Shown: positions 19,059 through 27,748, counted from the stretch's first letter. The stretch: DNA of 64,000 nucleotides from UBA8401 sp041665525 (GCA_041665525.1 JBAYIS010000006.1:62001-126000), one strand, 5' to 3'. A program made the numbers and translations. The notes: a model not told the origin generated them from the sequence alone.

Positions 19059-19499
19059 TTACTTTTGAACTATCGTTCCGTCGTTGCCAAGCAGCTTTGT
19101 CGATACTTCTTCAGAAATCTGGCGGAACAAATAATCGTACGATTCTGATTTGGAAACCGGTGTAATCGTGATGCTGTCTGCATTGGAGAGATAGATCAGC
19201 GCCAGATGTGCTTTATATCGAATTGCCGGGGAAGAATGATCCGCAATCACCTGCTTCAATTTTTCACCTGCATTGGTAAAATCCAGACTCGAATAAAATC
19301 GTTTGCTCAGGACGATATTGTAAATGGATCCTTCAACAATCCCATAGATATCGCTTTGCAAAGATGGTACGATATTCTTGTCGACGATTTTCTGCATTTT
19401 CCCCGACTCAAACTTCATCTCTTTTGCCTGTGCAACTCCCAATGCAGTGAATAAGCCTAGCAACGCCACAGCCGTGAGTATCCGTTTTGTTTTGTCCAT
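19059..19499 (-). CDS. Small secreted protein of unknown function
   Basis: 146 aa. A clear signal peptide (TKRILTAVALLGLFTALGVA, cleaved after AQA) and a strong AGGAGG eight bases before the ATG make it a convincing gene. The mature part is mostly helical; SSPAIRYKAHLALIYLSNAD looks like one HEAT-type repeat, in the way such proteins describe changes across a set of units. I do not recognise a family. It lies downstream of a two-component operon on the same strand, after a structured 250-nt gap, and shares a terminator with the M16 gene. Confidence 0.7.
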   Translation of the reverse strand: MDKTKRILTAVALLGLFTALGVAQAKEMKFESGKMQKIVDKNIVPSLQSDIYGIVEGSIYNIVLSKRFYSSLDFTNAGEKLKQVIADHSSPAIRYKAHLALIYLSNADSITITPVSKSESYDYLFRQISEEVSTKLLGNDGTIVQK

Positions 19500-19639
19500 A
19501 CGACTTTCCTCCTGTTAGTGATTACGATGATTTACAACATCATCACATACTGCAAATGGAATGCCAAAGTAGTATTGGTCAAAAAAATCATGTATCTAAC
19601 GGGAAAAGCATAAAATAATTCCGATGATGCGGTACATAG

Positions 19640-19749
19640 GGGTGCCACAAAAAAGCATTTGAATTTGAGGAGAATGTTAAAATCTGTTGAAAATACCGAA
19701 GTGTTTTTCAACAAACAGTTTTTGTGCAGCTGGAAGAAATGTGGCACCC
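19640..19749 (-). ncRNA. Structured RNA-like element with a UUCG-capped hairpin
   Basis: On the minus strand an outer 10-bp stem (GGGTGCCACA at 19749-19740 with TGTGGCACCC at 19649-19640) encloses an inner hairpin at 19713-19684 whose stem TGTTGAAAA pairs with TTTTCAACA. The inner loop contains C(TTCG)G, a very stable RNA tetraloop, only in the minus-strand reading. It begins seven bases after the stop of the sigma-54 activator gene. It could be the terminator or 3' UTR of that operon, or a small RNA. I match no known family. Confidence 0.4.
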
Positions 19750-19755
19750 TTTATA

Positions 19756-21183
19756 TCACATCCACTTTACATCTTTGTTCATTCGCTGCAGTCGGTTGTT
19801 GAGCGCGCGGCGGGTGATACCGAGAAGCTCGGCAGCAATCGATTGATTTCCTTCTGAACGCTTCAATGCTTCTTCGATCATGGTGTCTTCAGCTTCTTTC
19901 AGTGTTGGGAATCTTCCCGGAAATTTCAACTGAGCAAAAGAAGATGAGCGTGTCAACGGTGCAGGTGAATCCTCTTTTGTCCTGGATATTGAATTCCGCA
20001 GTGCATCGAGAGACAGTATACCGGATGTGTGTACGCTGATTGCATTGAAGATTAGTCCTTCCAGCTCACGGACATTCCCGGGGAAAGAATAGTTGCTCAG
20101 CAGTGTATAGAGTTCTTTCGGAGGTGTTGGCCGTTTTTTATTCAGTGCGGCTGAAGCTTTGGTAATAAAGTGATCCGCAAGCATCGGTATGTCGGAATGC
20201 CGTTCCCGCAGCGGGGGTATGTGTACATGATGTGATTTTAAACGGTAATAGAGGTCCTGCCGGAATGTATTTTGTTCCTGCATTAATTTGATGTCTCGGT
20301 GCGTGGCAACCACAATTCGAGCATTGGATCGTTTCGCAATGTCGTCTCCCAATGGATAATACTGGCCGTCCTGCAACAAACGCAGCAGTTTTACTTGTGT
20401 CTCTACACTTAAATCGCCGATCTCATCCAGAAAAAGTGTTCCATCTTCCGCTTTTTCAATCAAGCCTTTGCGTTCGCTGTCCGCCCCAGTGAAGGCACCC
20501 TTTTTGTGACCAAAAAGAGTATCCGAAAAAAGATTGTCATCCAGTCCGGCAACATTCACTGAAATGAGTTCACCCTTTCTTCCGCTGGCAGAATGGACTG
20601 CGCGGGCGAACAATTCTTTACCGGTTCCTGTTTCACCGGTAATGAGTATCGGCAAATTGGTTTTTGCCACCGCTTCGATATATTTGAATATCGAGAGCAT
20701 GGTGGAACTGCGCGTTAGAACTTCCGTGAAAAATTCCGGATGTTCGACAGTGTCCCGCAACAATGACTGTTTCAAGAGTTCGTTCTCTCTTCTCATGTCC
20801 GCCAGTTGGATACCATGCCGAATGGACGTTACCAATTTTGCTTCGGTGATCGGCTTCACCGCATAATCAAATGCTCCCTCTTTCATGCAGAGGACGGCAT
20901 TTTCAACGTCATTCACTGCCGTTAACATGATGATTGGTATTTCGGGATGATGCGCAGCGATGAGTACCAACAATTCCAGTCCGGAAATGCCGGGCATGTT
21001 GATATCCAAAATGATCAGGGAATAATTCCCTTGCATAAGCATCTTCATTACCTTCGTGCTGTCCGTACAGGAATTGATATTGTTGAAGCCGTTGGAGCGC
21101 AGTGTTAATTCGACGCTTAGGAGGAAATGTTCTTCATCATCAACCAAAAGAATCGGATGTACTGGATATTGTTTTGTGCTCAT
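19756..21183 (-). CDS. NtrC-family sigma-54-dependent response regulator
   Basis: 475 aa. The receiver domain (HPILLVDDEE; phosphoacceptor Asp in LIILDINMPG; Thr in MLTAVND; Lys in YAVKPI) is followed by an AAA+ domain with Walker A GETGTGKELFARA, the sigma-54 contact loop KGAFTGAD, and Walker B GTLFLDEIGD. A Fis-type helix-turn-helix ends the protein (NQSIAAELLGITRRALNNRL). Phosphorylation should drive oligomerisation and open sigma-54 promoters. It overlaps its kinase gene by four bases (ATGA). Its targets are unknown; I could not find a good -24/-12 site in the adjacent gaps. Confidence 0.93.
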   Translation of the reverse strand: MSTKQYPVHPILLVDDEEHFLLSVELTLRSNGFNNINSCTDSTKVMKMLMQGNYSLIILDINMPGISGLELLVLIAAHHPEIPIIMLTAVNDVENAVLCMKEGAFDYAVKPITEAKLVTSIRHGIQLADMRRENELLKQSLLRDTVEHPEFFTEVLTRSSTMLSIFKYIEAVAKTNLPILITGETGTGKELFARAVHSASGRKGELISVNVAGLDDNLFSDTLFGHKKGAFTGADSERKGLIEKAEDGTLFLDEIGDLSVETQVKLLRLLQDGQYYPLGDDIAKRSNARIVVATHRDIKLMQEQNTFRQDLYYRLKSHHVHIPPLRERHSDIPMLADHFITKASAALNKKRPTPPKELYTLLSNYSFPGNVRELEGLIFNAISVHTSGILSLDALRNSISRTKEDSPAPLTRSSSFAQLKFPGRFPTLKEAEDTMIEEALKRSEGNQSIAAELLGITRRALNNRLQRMNKDVKWM

Positions 21184-22385
21184 ATGGTTGTTTGTTTCAC
21201 GATATCGAGTTCTTTCAAAATAGGGAGGGTGATTGTTGCCATGGTCCCTTTGTGTTCTTCGCTTTTGAACATCAGCGTTCCGCCATGGTTTTTAATGATT
21301 GTATAGGATACGGACAAACCAAGTCCCGTTCCGCCGGAATTGCGTTTGGTGGTGAAGAACGGATCCATAATATATTTCATATCGCTCTGTTTGATGCCGA
21401 TGCCGTGATCTTCAACGATAATCTTCACACGATATCGCAGAGGATCGAACAGTGTGCTGACCTTTATCGCAGCAGTTCGGTCCGGCAATGACTGGCATGC
21501 ATTGTTGATCAAATTGATAACGACCTGTTCCAGCTGCTGGGCGTTTCCTTTCACCTTCGGCAAAACGGCAGCATACTCTGCCGTGAAATCGGATGTTGTT
21601 TGCTTGATCATCGTACCTGTTATGGCTATCGCCATTTCAACGACGGTATTGACATCCACTGTTTCATTCAGCGAATCGCTGTCGATCTTGGAATATTCTG
21701 TCAGCCGTTTCGTTATGGTGGAAATTCGTTCGGAACCGTTCAGGATCCCTTCCAGCGATTGGGTGATTTTACCACCGCATTCGCTGTACGGCATACCTGC
21801 CAGGGAAAAATCCGTGTGGTATTTGGCGTGTTCTTCCAGGATCGGAAGAACATCCTTCCAAATTTTACCGAACAAACGGGCATTCAGCATAACGAAATTG
21901 TTCGGATTATTGATCTCGTGTGCGATACCTGCCGCCAGCGTTCCGAGGGATGCCATTTTTTCCGCTTGACGCAGTTGACGGTTTCGATGGGCAGCGGCAG
22001 CTTCTGCACGTTTCAATTCGGTGATATCATTGAGCAGACCGTCATACGAAATCGGCTGGCCATTCTCATCCTTGGTGATGACGATTTTGTTTTTCACCCA
22101 TCGTGTCGTTCCATCCCGATGAATTATGCGGTGAATCACCGGTATGGTTTCAATACCGGATAGTGCTGATTGTACCTGCCGGAGGACATTTTCACGATCT
22201 TTCGGATGGATCATGCGGTACCAAAGGTCCGCATCTTTCTGATATTCCTCAGGCGTATATCCTGTAATGGCGACACAGCCCGGTCCATGATATGTTTCGG
22301 TTGCGGTGTGATCCTTAATCGTTACCGTATAGATATAATCGGTAAGATCGTTCACCAGTTTTTCATATCGTTTTTCTGTATTCAT
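21180..22385 (-). CDS. PAS-domain sensor histidine kinase
   Basis: 401 aa and no membrane segment, so it is a cytoplasmic sensor. A PAS/PAC domain covers about 5-130 (GYTPEEYQKDADLWYRMIHP, GTTRWVKNKIVI). The dimerisation box is SLGTLAAGIAHEINNPNNF, with the phospho-His in HEINNP. The ATPase domain has NLINNACQSL (N box), DHGIGI (G1) and GGTGLGLSVS (G2). It should pass phosphate to the NtrC-type regulator encoded directly downstream. The ligand sensed by the PAS domain cannot be told. Confidence 0.92.
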   Translation of the reverse strand: MNTEKRYEKLVNDLTDYIYTVTIKDHTATETYHGPGCVAITGYTPEEYQKDADLWYRMIHPKDRENVLRQVQSALSGIETIPVIHRIIHRDGTTRWVKNKIVITKDENGQPISYDGLLNDITELKRAEAAAAHRNRQLRQAEKMASLGTLAAGIAHEINNPNNFVMLNARLFGKIWKDVLPILEEHAKYHTDFSLAGMPYSECGGKITQSLEGILNGSERISTITKRLTEYSKIDSDSLNETVDVNTVVEMAIAITGTMIKQTTSDFTAEYAAVLPKVKGNAQQLEQVVINLINNACQSLPDRTAAIKVSTLFDPLRYRVKIIVEDHGIGIKQSDMKYIMDPFFTTKRNSGGTGLGLSVSYTIIKNHGGTLMFKSEEHKGTMATITLPILKELDIVKQTTI

Positions 22386-22628
22386 CTATTCCAATCGTTC
22401 ATTGAATTCAATCGCCTGTTTTATATTGAGAAGCCGCCAAATTAAAAAAGAGAAGAGTCGTCGTTCATAATGGGTTCACTGAGTAACGAACTCCATTCAT
22501 GAGAAGTAATCTATTACTAATATAAAAATATTTTTGACAATTGAATTTTTTGTCCCATTATCATACAGTGACTCTCGGTTAATGAGTATGCTAAAGAGAA
22601 TGTCGGAAAAATATTTTTTCTCAGGTGC
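22386..22628. other. AT-rich intergenic region upstream of two divergent units
   Basis: No gene seen. It must hold the minus-strand promoter of the kinase/regulator pair. A dyad GGGTTC (22472-22477) with GAACTCC (22488-22494), spaced by 10 nt, lies about 90-110 nt before the kinase start and could be an operator. TTGACA at 22534-22539 has no well-spaced -10. Confidence 0.3.
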
Positions 22629-22656
22629 TTGACAGAGTTGAAAAAAATGTTATATT
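22629..22656 (+). promoter_or_regulatory. Sigma-70 promoter for the SAM riboswitch and metYX
   Basis: A perfect TTGACA (22629-22634) and TATATT (22651-22656) are 16 nt apart. Transcription would start near 22663, about 25 nt before the aptamer. Confidence 0.7.
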
Positions 22657-22686
22657 ACATGTAGTTCTTTTATCATAAAAAAACAA

Positions 22687-22798
22687 TTCATCAAGAGTGG
22701 ATGAGGGACTGACCCGAAGACTCCACAGCAACCGGCGGCTCAAACAGCGTCGTGCCAGGTGCTAAATTCAGATTCTCTGAAAAGGGAACGAAGATGAA
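22687..22798 (+). ncRNA. SAM riboswitch aptamer (SAM-I/S-box type)
   Basis: P1 is TTCATC (22687-22692) with GATGAA (22793-22798). The conserved core is visible: AAGAGTGGATGAGGGACTGA, CTCCACAGCAACCGG and GTGCCAGGTGCTAAATTC. P2 pairs GTGGA with TCCAC; P4 is TTCAGA-ttc-TCTGAA (22767-22781). The RNA binds S-adenosylmethionine. Downstream of it lie metY and metX, the right targets for repression when SAM is plentiful. Class I is my reading; SAM-IV-like variants share the core. Confidence 0.88.
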
Positions 22799-22857
22799 CT
22801 AAAAGCCTGAGATCTCCAAACCTCTTTTAGTTTATCTTTAGCTAAATGAGGTTTTTT
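22797..22857 (+). terminator. Antiterminator/terminator expression platform of the SAM riboswitch
   Basis: The terminator pairs AAACCTC (22818-22824) with GAGGTTT (22848-22854), strengthened by TTTAG/CTAAA inside and followed by TTTTTTCG. The rival antiterminator pairs GATGAACTAAAAG (22793-22805) with CTTTTAGTTTATC (22824-22836), 12 Watson-Crick pairs and one G-U. It uses the 3' strand of P1 and the left arm of the terminator, so SAM binding (P1 formed) should turn transcription off. Confidence 0.85.
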
Positions 22858-23063
22858 CGTTTTAAATACAAAAAAATGAACATTTCAAGCTTACATCTTT
22901 TCTACGCTTCACGCCCCGTTCTGGAACATACCTCGTCGTATTTCGACGGTAATTTTCTCTGTTGTCGCTGACATATAGCACTTTTTTCTTGCAGCAATCC
23001 TGGTACTGTACTCCGCAGTGGAGTAGTGTATCCTTATAACCGACTATCAAAAAGGAAAATATT
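22858..23063 (+). other. Long untranslated leader between riboswitch and metY
   Basis: About 200 nt without a convincing gene. It contains a small hairpin TACTCC-gcagt-GGAGTA near 23009-23026 and ends with AAAAAGGAAAATATT before the metY ATG. Why so long a spacer follows the terminator is not evident. Confidence 0.4.
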
Positions 23064-24407
23064 ATGTCAACGACCAATGGTAAAAAAAGAACCTATCGTT
23101 TTGAAACGCTGCAGTTGCATGCCGGTCAGCAGCCTGATCCCACGACAAAATCGCGCGCGGTTCCGATCTATCAAACCACTTCATACAATTTTGACAATGC
23201 TAACCATGCGGCTAATCTGTTTGGATTGAAGGAATTCGGGAATATTTATACGCGCATTATGAATCCGACGACAGCGGTATTTGAAGAACGGATCGCCGCC
23301 CTCGAAGGAGGAGTTGCCGCTGTTGCCACTGCATCCGGTCAGGCTTCACAATTTCTGGCAATTTCTACCATTGCTCAGGCAGGGGATAATATCATTTCAA
23401 CCAGTAACCTGTATGGCGGTACGTATAACCAATTTAAGGTCACACTTCCGCGGCTTGGGATAAATGTGAAATTCGTTGACGGTGACGATGTGAACGCGTT
23501 TCAGAAACTGATCGATGAAAAAACAAAAGCAATCTATATTGAAACAATTGGAAATCCCCGTTTAAACATCCCGGATATTGAAGCGATCGCAAAAATTGCT
23601 CATGAAAACGGTATTCCATTGATCGTGGATAATACGTTCGGTGCCGGCGGTTATCTGGCGCGTCCTTTTGATTTCGGTGCGGATATCATCACACATTCGG
23701 CAACGAAATGGATCGGCGGACATGGTACGTCTATCGGCGGTGTGGTCGTCGATTCCGGAAAATTTAACTGGGGGAATGGGAAATTCCCGCTCTTTACGGA
23801 ACCGAGCCCTGCATATCATGGATTGAAATTCTGGGATGTCTTTGGCGCCCCCGGACCATTCGGCAATATCGCATTTGCAATTCGTGCACGCGTGGAGGGA
23901 TTGCGCGACATCGGTGCCGCAATCAGTCCGTTCAATTCATTTCAATTGTTGCAGGGACTTGAAACACTTTCACTTCGCGTTGAACGGCATAATGAAAATG
24001 CGTTAAAACTTGCGCAATGGTTGGAGAAACATCCGCTGGTGGAGTGGATAACATATCCAGGTTTACCTGATCATCCGGATTATTCGCTTGCAAAGAAATA
24101 CCTCCGGAATGGACTTTTCGGATCGGTATTGGTTTTCGGAATAAAAGGCGGTGCGGAAGCAGGGAAGAAGTTCATCAACAGTGTGAAATTGTCGAGTCTG
24201 CTGGCGAATGTCGGTGATGCCAAAACTCTTGTGATCCATCCGGCTTCCACAACACATGAACAATTGAATCAAGAAGAGCAGCTGCTTTCCGGTGTTACAC
24301 CGGACCTGGTGCGAGTTTCGGTCGGCATCGAGCATATCGAAGATATCATCGAAGATTTTGATGAAGCATTGCGGGCAGTTCGAAAAATAGAAACGGTTAC
24401 GGTTTAA
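23064..24407 (+). CDS. metY: O-acetylhomoserine aminocarboxypropyltransferase (sulfhydrylase)
   Basis: 447 aa. This is a Cys/Met-metabolism PLP enzyme: ETLQLHAGQQPDPTTKSRAV and PIYQTTSYNF at the N-terminus, the PLP lysine in THSATKWIGGHGTSIGG, and SRAVPIYQTTS as substrate loop. The length and LHAGQ opening fit MetY rather than MetB or MetC. It makes homocysteine from O-acetylhomoserine and sulfide in the cytoplasm. It is the first gene after the SAM riboswitch and is paired with metX, which makes its substrate. Confidence 0.93.
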   Translation: MSTTNGKKRTYRFETLQLHAGQQPDPTTKSRAVPIYQTTSYNFDNANHAANLFGLKEFGNIYTRIMNPTTAVFEERIAALEGGVAAVATASGQASQFLAISTIAQAGDNIISTSNLYGGTYNQFKVTLPRLGINVKFVDGDDVNAFQKLIDEKTKAIYIETIGNPRLNIPDIEAIAKIAHENGIPLIVDNTFGAGGYLARPFDFGADIITHSATKWIGGHGTSIGGVVVDSGKFNWGNGKFPLFTEPSPAYHGLKFWDVFGAPGPFGNIAFAIRARVEGLRDIGAAISPFNSFQLLQGLETLSLRVERHNENALKLAQWLEKHPLVEWITYPGLPDHPDYSLAKKYLRNGLFGSVLVFGIKGGAEAGKKFINSVKLSSLLANVGDAKTLVIHPASTTHEQLNQEEQLLSGVTPDLVRVSVGIEHIEDIIEDFDEALRAVRKIETVTV

Positions 24408-24423
24408 AGAATAATCTCTATTT

Positions 24424-24457
24424 CGGCCGTTCCTCCCGGTGACCGGGAGGAGGGCCG
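24424..24457 (+). repeat. Strong hairpin between metY and metX
   Basis: CCTCCCGG-tga-CCGGGAGG forms an 8-bp stem at 24432-24450, flanked by an outer CGGCC/GGCCG stem (24424-24428 with 24453-24457). No T run follows, so it is not a standard terminator. It may tune metX translation or protect mRNA ends. Confidence 0.55.
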
Positions 24458-24474
24458 GTGCGAGAATACCATAT

Positions 24475-25608
24475 ATGGAAACAACAATTAAAAATAGTAT
24501 TGAAACAAAGTCCGTTCAGTTGTTCGATGAGACGAATCCATTAATGATGGATTGCGGGACGGAGTTCTTCCCAATTGTGGTTGCATATGAAACGTATGGT
24601 GAACTGAACGAAGCATGCGACAACGCGATTCTAGTGTGCCATGCATTAACCGGCAGTGCTCATGCTGCAGGGCGTATCGGTACCGATGCTGCATCCGCCG
24701 GTTGGTGGGATTCATTTATCGGAGAAGGGAAACCGCTCGATACATCAAAATATTTTGTTATCAGTTCGAATTTTTTGGGTGGATGCTACGGCACGACGGG
24801 GCCAAGTTCTGAAAATCCCTCGACCGGAAAACCATACGGCATGCTCTTTCCGCAAATGACCGTCCGCGATATGGTTCGTGTACAAAAAGCGCTTATTACG
24901 TACCTGGGCGTACAACGGATGAAGACAATCATCGGCGGTTCGCTCGGCGGCATGCAAGTGCTTGAGTGGGCATTGATGTATCCCGGAATGATGGATTCCA
25001 TCATTCCAATTGGAACTTCTGCCCAGCATTCTGCGTGGGCGATTGGCTTGAATGATCTTGCCCGTCAGGCAATCACCAATGATCCGGACTGGAAAGAAGG
25101 AAATTACTACGAAACCGGTCAGCCGGAAAAAGGTTTTTCTCTTGCACGACAAATTGCAATGTTGTCCTACCGGAGCGGAGATGAGTTTGCACTTCGTTTT
25201 GCGCGCGAACGTCAGAAAAAAAACGGGAGTGAAGCTACGTACCGGTTTGATAAAACGAATCTGTTTCAGATTGAAAGTTACCTGCGGTATCAAGGGACAA
25301 AATTGGTCAAACGATTCGACGCCAATACCTATCTTTATATTACCAAAGCGATGGACCTGCATGATGTTACTTCCGGCAGGGGAACATTACAGGAAGTACT
25401 CGGGACGATCTCGATACCAGCGTTGACCATTGGCATTGACACAGATATCTTATATCCTGCCTCAGAACAACAGAAGATCGCGTCTCTGCTTCCGCAAGCA
25501 ACATACCGTGAGATCTCTTCACCGTACGGCCATGATGCATTTCTGATCGAATTTGAGCAAATGTCGGCAATCGTGAACGAATTTCTCTCCATTCATACCC
25601 GCTCTTGA
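24475..25608 (+). CDS. metX: Homoserine O-acetyltransferase
   Basis: 377 aa from the ATG at 24475 (METTIKNSIETKS). An in-frame GTG at 24439 lies inside the intergenic hairpin and is an unlikely start. This is an alpha/beta hydrolase: oxyanion region VCHALTGSAHAAG, nucleophile Ser in IIGGSLGGMQVLEWA, Asp in GIDTDILYP and His in YGHDAFLIEF. It transfers acetyl from acetyl-CoA to homoserine, the first committed step to methionine. MetX families include succinyl-transferring members that cannot be told apart safely here, but the MetY partner suits acetyl. Confidence 0.92.
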   Translation: METTIKNSIETKSVQLFDETNPLMMDCGTEFFPIVVAYETYGELNEACDNAILVCHALTGSAHAAGRIGTDAASAGWWDSFIGEGKPLDTSKYFVISSNFLGGCYGTTGPSSENPSTGKPYGMLFPQMTVRDMVRVQKALITYLGVQRMKTIIGGSLGGMQVLEWALMYPGMMDSIIPIGTSAQHSAWAIGLNDLARQAITNDPDWKEGNYYETGQPEKGFSLARQIAMLSYRSGDEFALRFARERQKKNGSEATYRFDKTNLFQIESYLRYQGTKLVKRFDANTYLYITKAMDLHDVTSGRGTLQEVLGTISIPALTIGIDTDILYPASEQQKIASLLPQATYREISSPYGHDAFLIEFEQMSAIVNEFLSIHTRS

Positions 25609-25782
25609 TCCGTTGAATGTGCAAAGCATAACGATAATAAGCACATTGCCGGTGTCCACTCCTGAAGAACTATTCCAAGTCTCAATGTGAGTGATGGGAA
25701 ATGATGTTCCTCATTTGTGCAATTTCAGAGTAATTTTTTTTCTCCTTTATATTTCGTATTTTGCTTGAAATAGAAAGCAAAA

Positions 25783-27102
25783 ATGTCGAAGCCAATCGTT
25801 GCAATCGTTGGGCGTCCCAACGTCGGAAAATCCACCTTCTTTAACCGTTTGATCGGAATGCAGACCGCCATCGTTGATGATGCTCCCGGCATTACGCGGG
25901 ACCGTCATTATGCGGAAGCGGAGTGGACGGGAAAACCGTTCACTATCATCGATACGGGAGGTTTTGTCCCGGATTCGGATGAGGTTTTTGAAAAAGCAAT
26001 TCGAGAGCAGACGCAAATCGCCATTGAAGAGGCAGATAAGATCATCTTTGTGGTGGATGGAAAAGAAGGCTTGTCGCATATGGATAAGGAACTTGCCAAT
26101 ATCCTCCGCAAAGCGAACAAGAAAGTTCATCTGATCGTGAATAAAGTAGATTCCGGAAAAGAAGAGGCGAACTCTGCACAGTTTCATACTCTGGGCCTGG
26201 GTGAGGTCTATACTATCGGTGCATTGGGCGGCAGAAAAATCGGAGACTTCCTGGATGTCCTCACAAAGGATTTTTCCATCGACCTTGAAGATAAAAAAGA
26301 AGATTCACAGATGAGGATCGCCATCATCGGCAAACCGAACGTGGGGAAATCGTCTCTCGTTAATGCGTTGATTGGCAAGGAACGCTCCATCGTTACGCCG
26401 GTAGCCGGTACAACGCGGGATCCAATTGATTCCATCTATAGGCACAACGGCGAAGAGCTTCTGCTGGTGGATACGGCGGGATTGATGAGGAAAAGCAAGA
26501 TCCGGGCGAACGTCGATTTTTATTCGACACTGCGAACGTTAAAAGCGATTGACCGTTGCAATCTTGCCGTCATTCTTTTCGATGCAAGTATCCCGCTGGA
26601 AAAACAAGATTTTCGTATCGTTCAAACAGCTGCGGAAAAGAATATCGGAGTCGTCCTGGGAGTGAACAAATGGGACGCTGTGGAGGAAAAGGACACAAAT
26701 TCCATGCTGAACTACGAAAAAGCTTTGCGTCAAAAATTACGTCAGTACGATTATATTCCTGCAATCTTTATCTCTGCCAAAACGAAACAACGGATCATAA
26801 AATTGATCGACCTGGCGAAACAAGTCCATACGAACCGTGCCATGCGTATTCCCACCAGTTCGCTGAACGAAGATTTGCTGGCGGACATCAAGCGCTACCC
26901 GCCCTCGAATAAAACCGGCAGGGATATCAAACTGAACTATGTTACTCAGGTGAAAGCTTCTCCGCCGGTCTTTGCATTTTTTGCGAACGAGCCGGAAATG
27001 GTATCGGAAGCGTACAAAGGCTTTCTGCGAAACCGAATCAGGCACCATTATGGCTTCGTCGGAGTTCCATTGACATTGGTTTTCAAGAAAAAAAGAAAAT
27101 AG
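25783..27102 (+). CDS. der: Ribosome assembly GTPase Der (EngA)
   Basis: 439 aa, with the unique tandem of two GTPase domains: GRPNVGKSTFFNRL at residue 8 and GKPNVGKSSLVNAL near 185, each with DTGG or DTAG and NKVD or NKWD motifs. A C-terminal KH-like domain follows (RIPTSSLNEDLLADIKRYPP). Der is essential for maturation of the 50S subunit. upp follows 19 nt downstream. Confidence 0.97.
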   Translation: MSKPIVAIVGRPNVGKSTFFNRLIGMQTAIVDDAPGITRDRHYAEAEWTGKPFTIIDTGGFVPDSDEVFEKAIREQTQIAIEEADKIIFVVDGKEGLSHMDKELANILRKANKKVHLIVNKVDSGKEEANSAQFHTLGLGEVYTIGALGGRKIGDFLDVLTKDFSIDLEDKKEDSQMRIAIIGKPNVGKSSLVNALIGKERSIVTPVAGTTRDPIDSIYRHNGEELLLVDTAGLMRKSKIRANVDFYSTLRTLKAIDRCNLAVILFDASIPLEKQDFRIVQTAAEKNIGVVLGVNKWDAVEEKDTNSMLNYEKALRQKLRQYDYIPAIFISAKTKQRIIKLIDLAKQVHTNRAMRIPTSSLNEDLLADIKRYPPSNKTGRDIKLNYVTQVKASPPVFAFFANEPEMVSEAYKGFLRNRIRHHYGFVGVPLTLVFKKKRK

Positions 27103-27121
27103 TTCACAATCCGGAGCACCA

Positions 27122-27748
27122 ATGAGCACTCTTACAATTATTGATCACCCGCTCGTGAAGAGGGACGTTTCGATCCTCCGCGATAAACAAACACCGAATC
27201 ATCAATTCCGCGCAGTGATCAACCGCATTGCCGGAATGATGGCGTTCGAAGTAACACACACGTTCTCCCTGTCCGAATATTCTCTGGAAACACCGCTGGA
27301 AAAAACGACCGGGCACAAACTGAAGGACGACATCGTCATTGTTCCAATTCTGCGTGCCGGCCTCGGCATGGTGGAAGGATTCATGAATGTGCTTCCTGAA
27401 GCGCGCGTCGGCCATGTGGGACTTTATCGTGATGAAGAAACACTTGAACCGGTAGATTATTATTCCAAGTTTCCAAAGACACTTGCACACAGTTTAGTGC
27501 TGCTCATCGATCCGATGCTGGCGACAGGAGGGAGCGCCAAATCTGCGCTGACGTTCCTGAAGAACAAAGGAGCTAAAAATATCCGGCTGGTATGTCTTGT
27601 GGCATCGCCTGCGGGGATCAAAATTGTACAGAAGAATCATCCGGACGTGGATATCTTTTGCGCTGTGGTCGACCGCGGCTTGAATGCGAATGGATACATC
27701 CTGCCTGGTCTGGGAGATGCAGGAGACAGAGTCTTCGGAACGGAGTGA
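27122..27748 (+). CDS. upp: Uracil phosphoribosyltransferase
   Basis: 208 aa, normal size. PILRAGLGMVEGFMNVLP, then VGLYRDEETLEPVDYYSKFP and the PRPP loop LIDPMLATGGSAKSA are diagnostic, with the uracil-binding ILPGLGDAGDRVFGT at the C-terminus. It converts uracil and PRPP into UMP. The stop overlaps the next gene's candidate GTG start by four bases, so the two are probably co-expressed. Confidence 0.97.
   Translation: MSTLTIIDHPLVKRDVSILRDKQTPNHQFRAVINRIAGMMAFEVTHTFSLSEYSLETPLEKTTGHKLKDDIVIVPILRAGLGMVEGFMNVLPEARVGHVGLYRDEETLEPVDYYSKFPKTLAHSLVLLIDPMLATGGSAKSALTFLKNKGAKNIRLVCLVASPAGIKIVQKNHPDVDIFCAVVDRGLNANGYILPGLGDAGDRVFGTE

Noticed and set aside
19640..19660. Sigma-54 promoter (TGGCAC) near the NtrC-type gene
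   Set aside because: The -24 part matches but no GC at -12 with the right spacing; the motif is better explained as the arm of the stem.
19532..19747. 71-codon minus-strand open frame after the response regulator
   Set aside because: It is inside the structured element, has no ribosome-binding site and low-complexity composition.
22862..23077. 71-codon minus-strand open frame before metY
   Set aside because: It lies in the metY leader, antisense, without a start signal or recognisable family.
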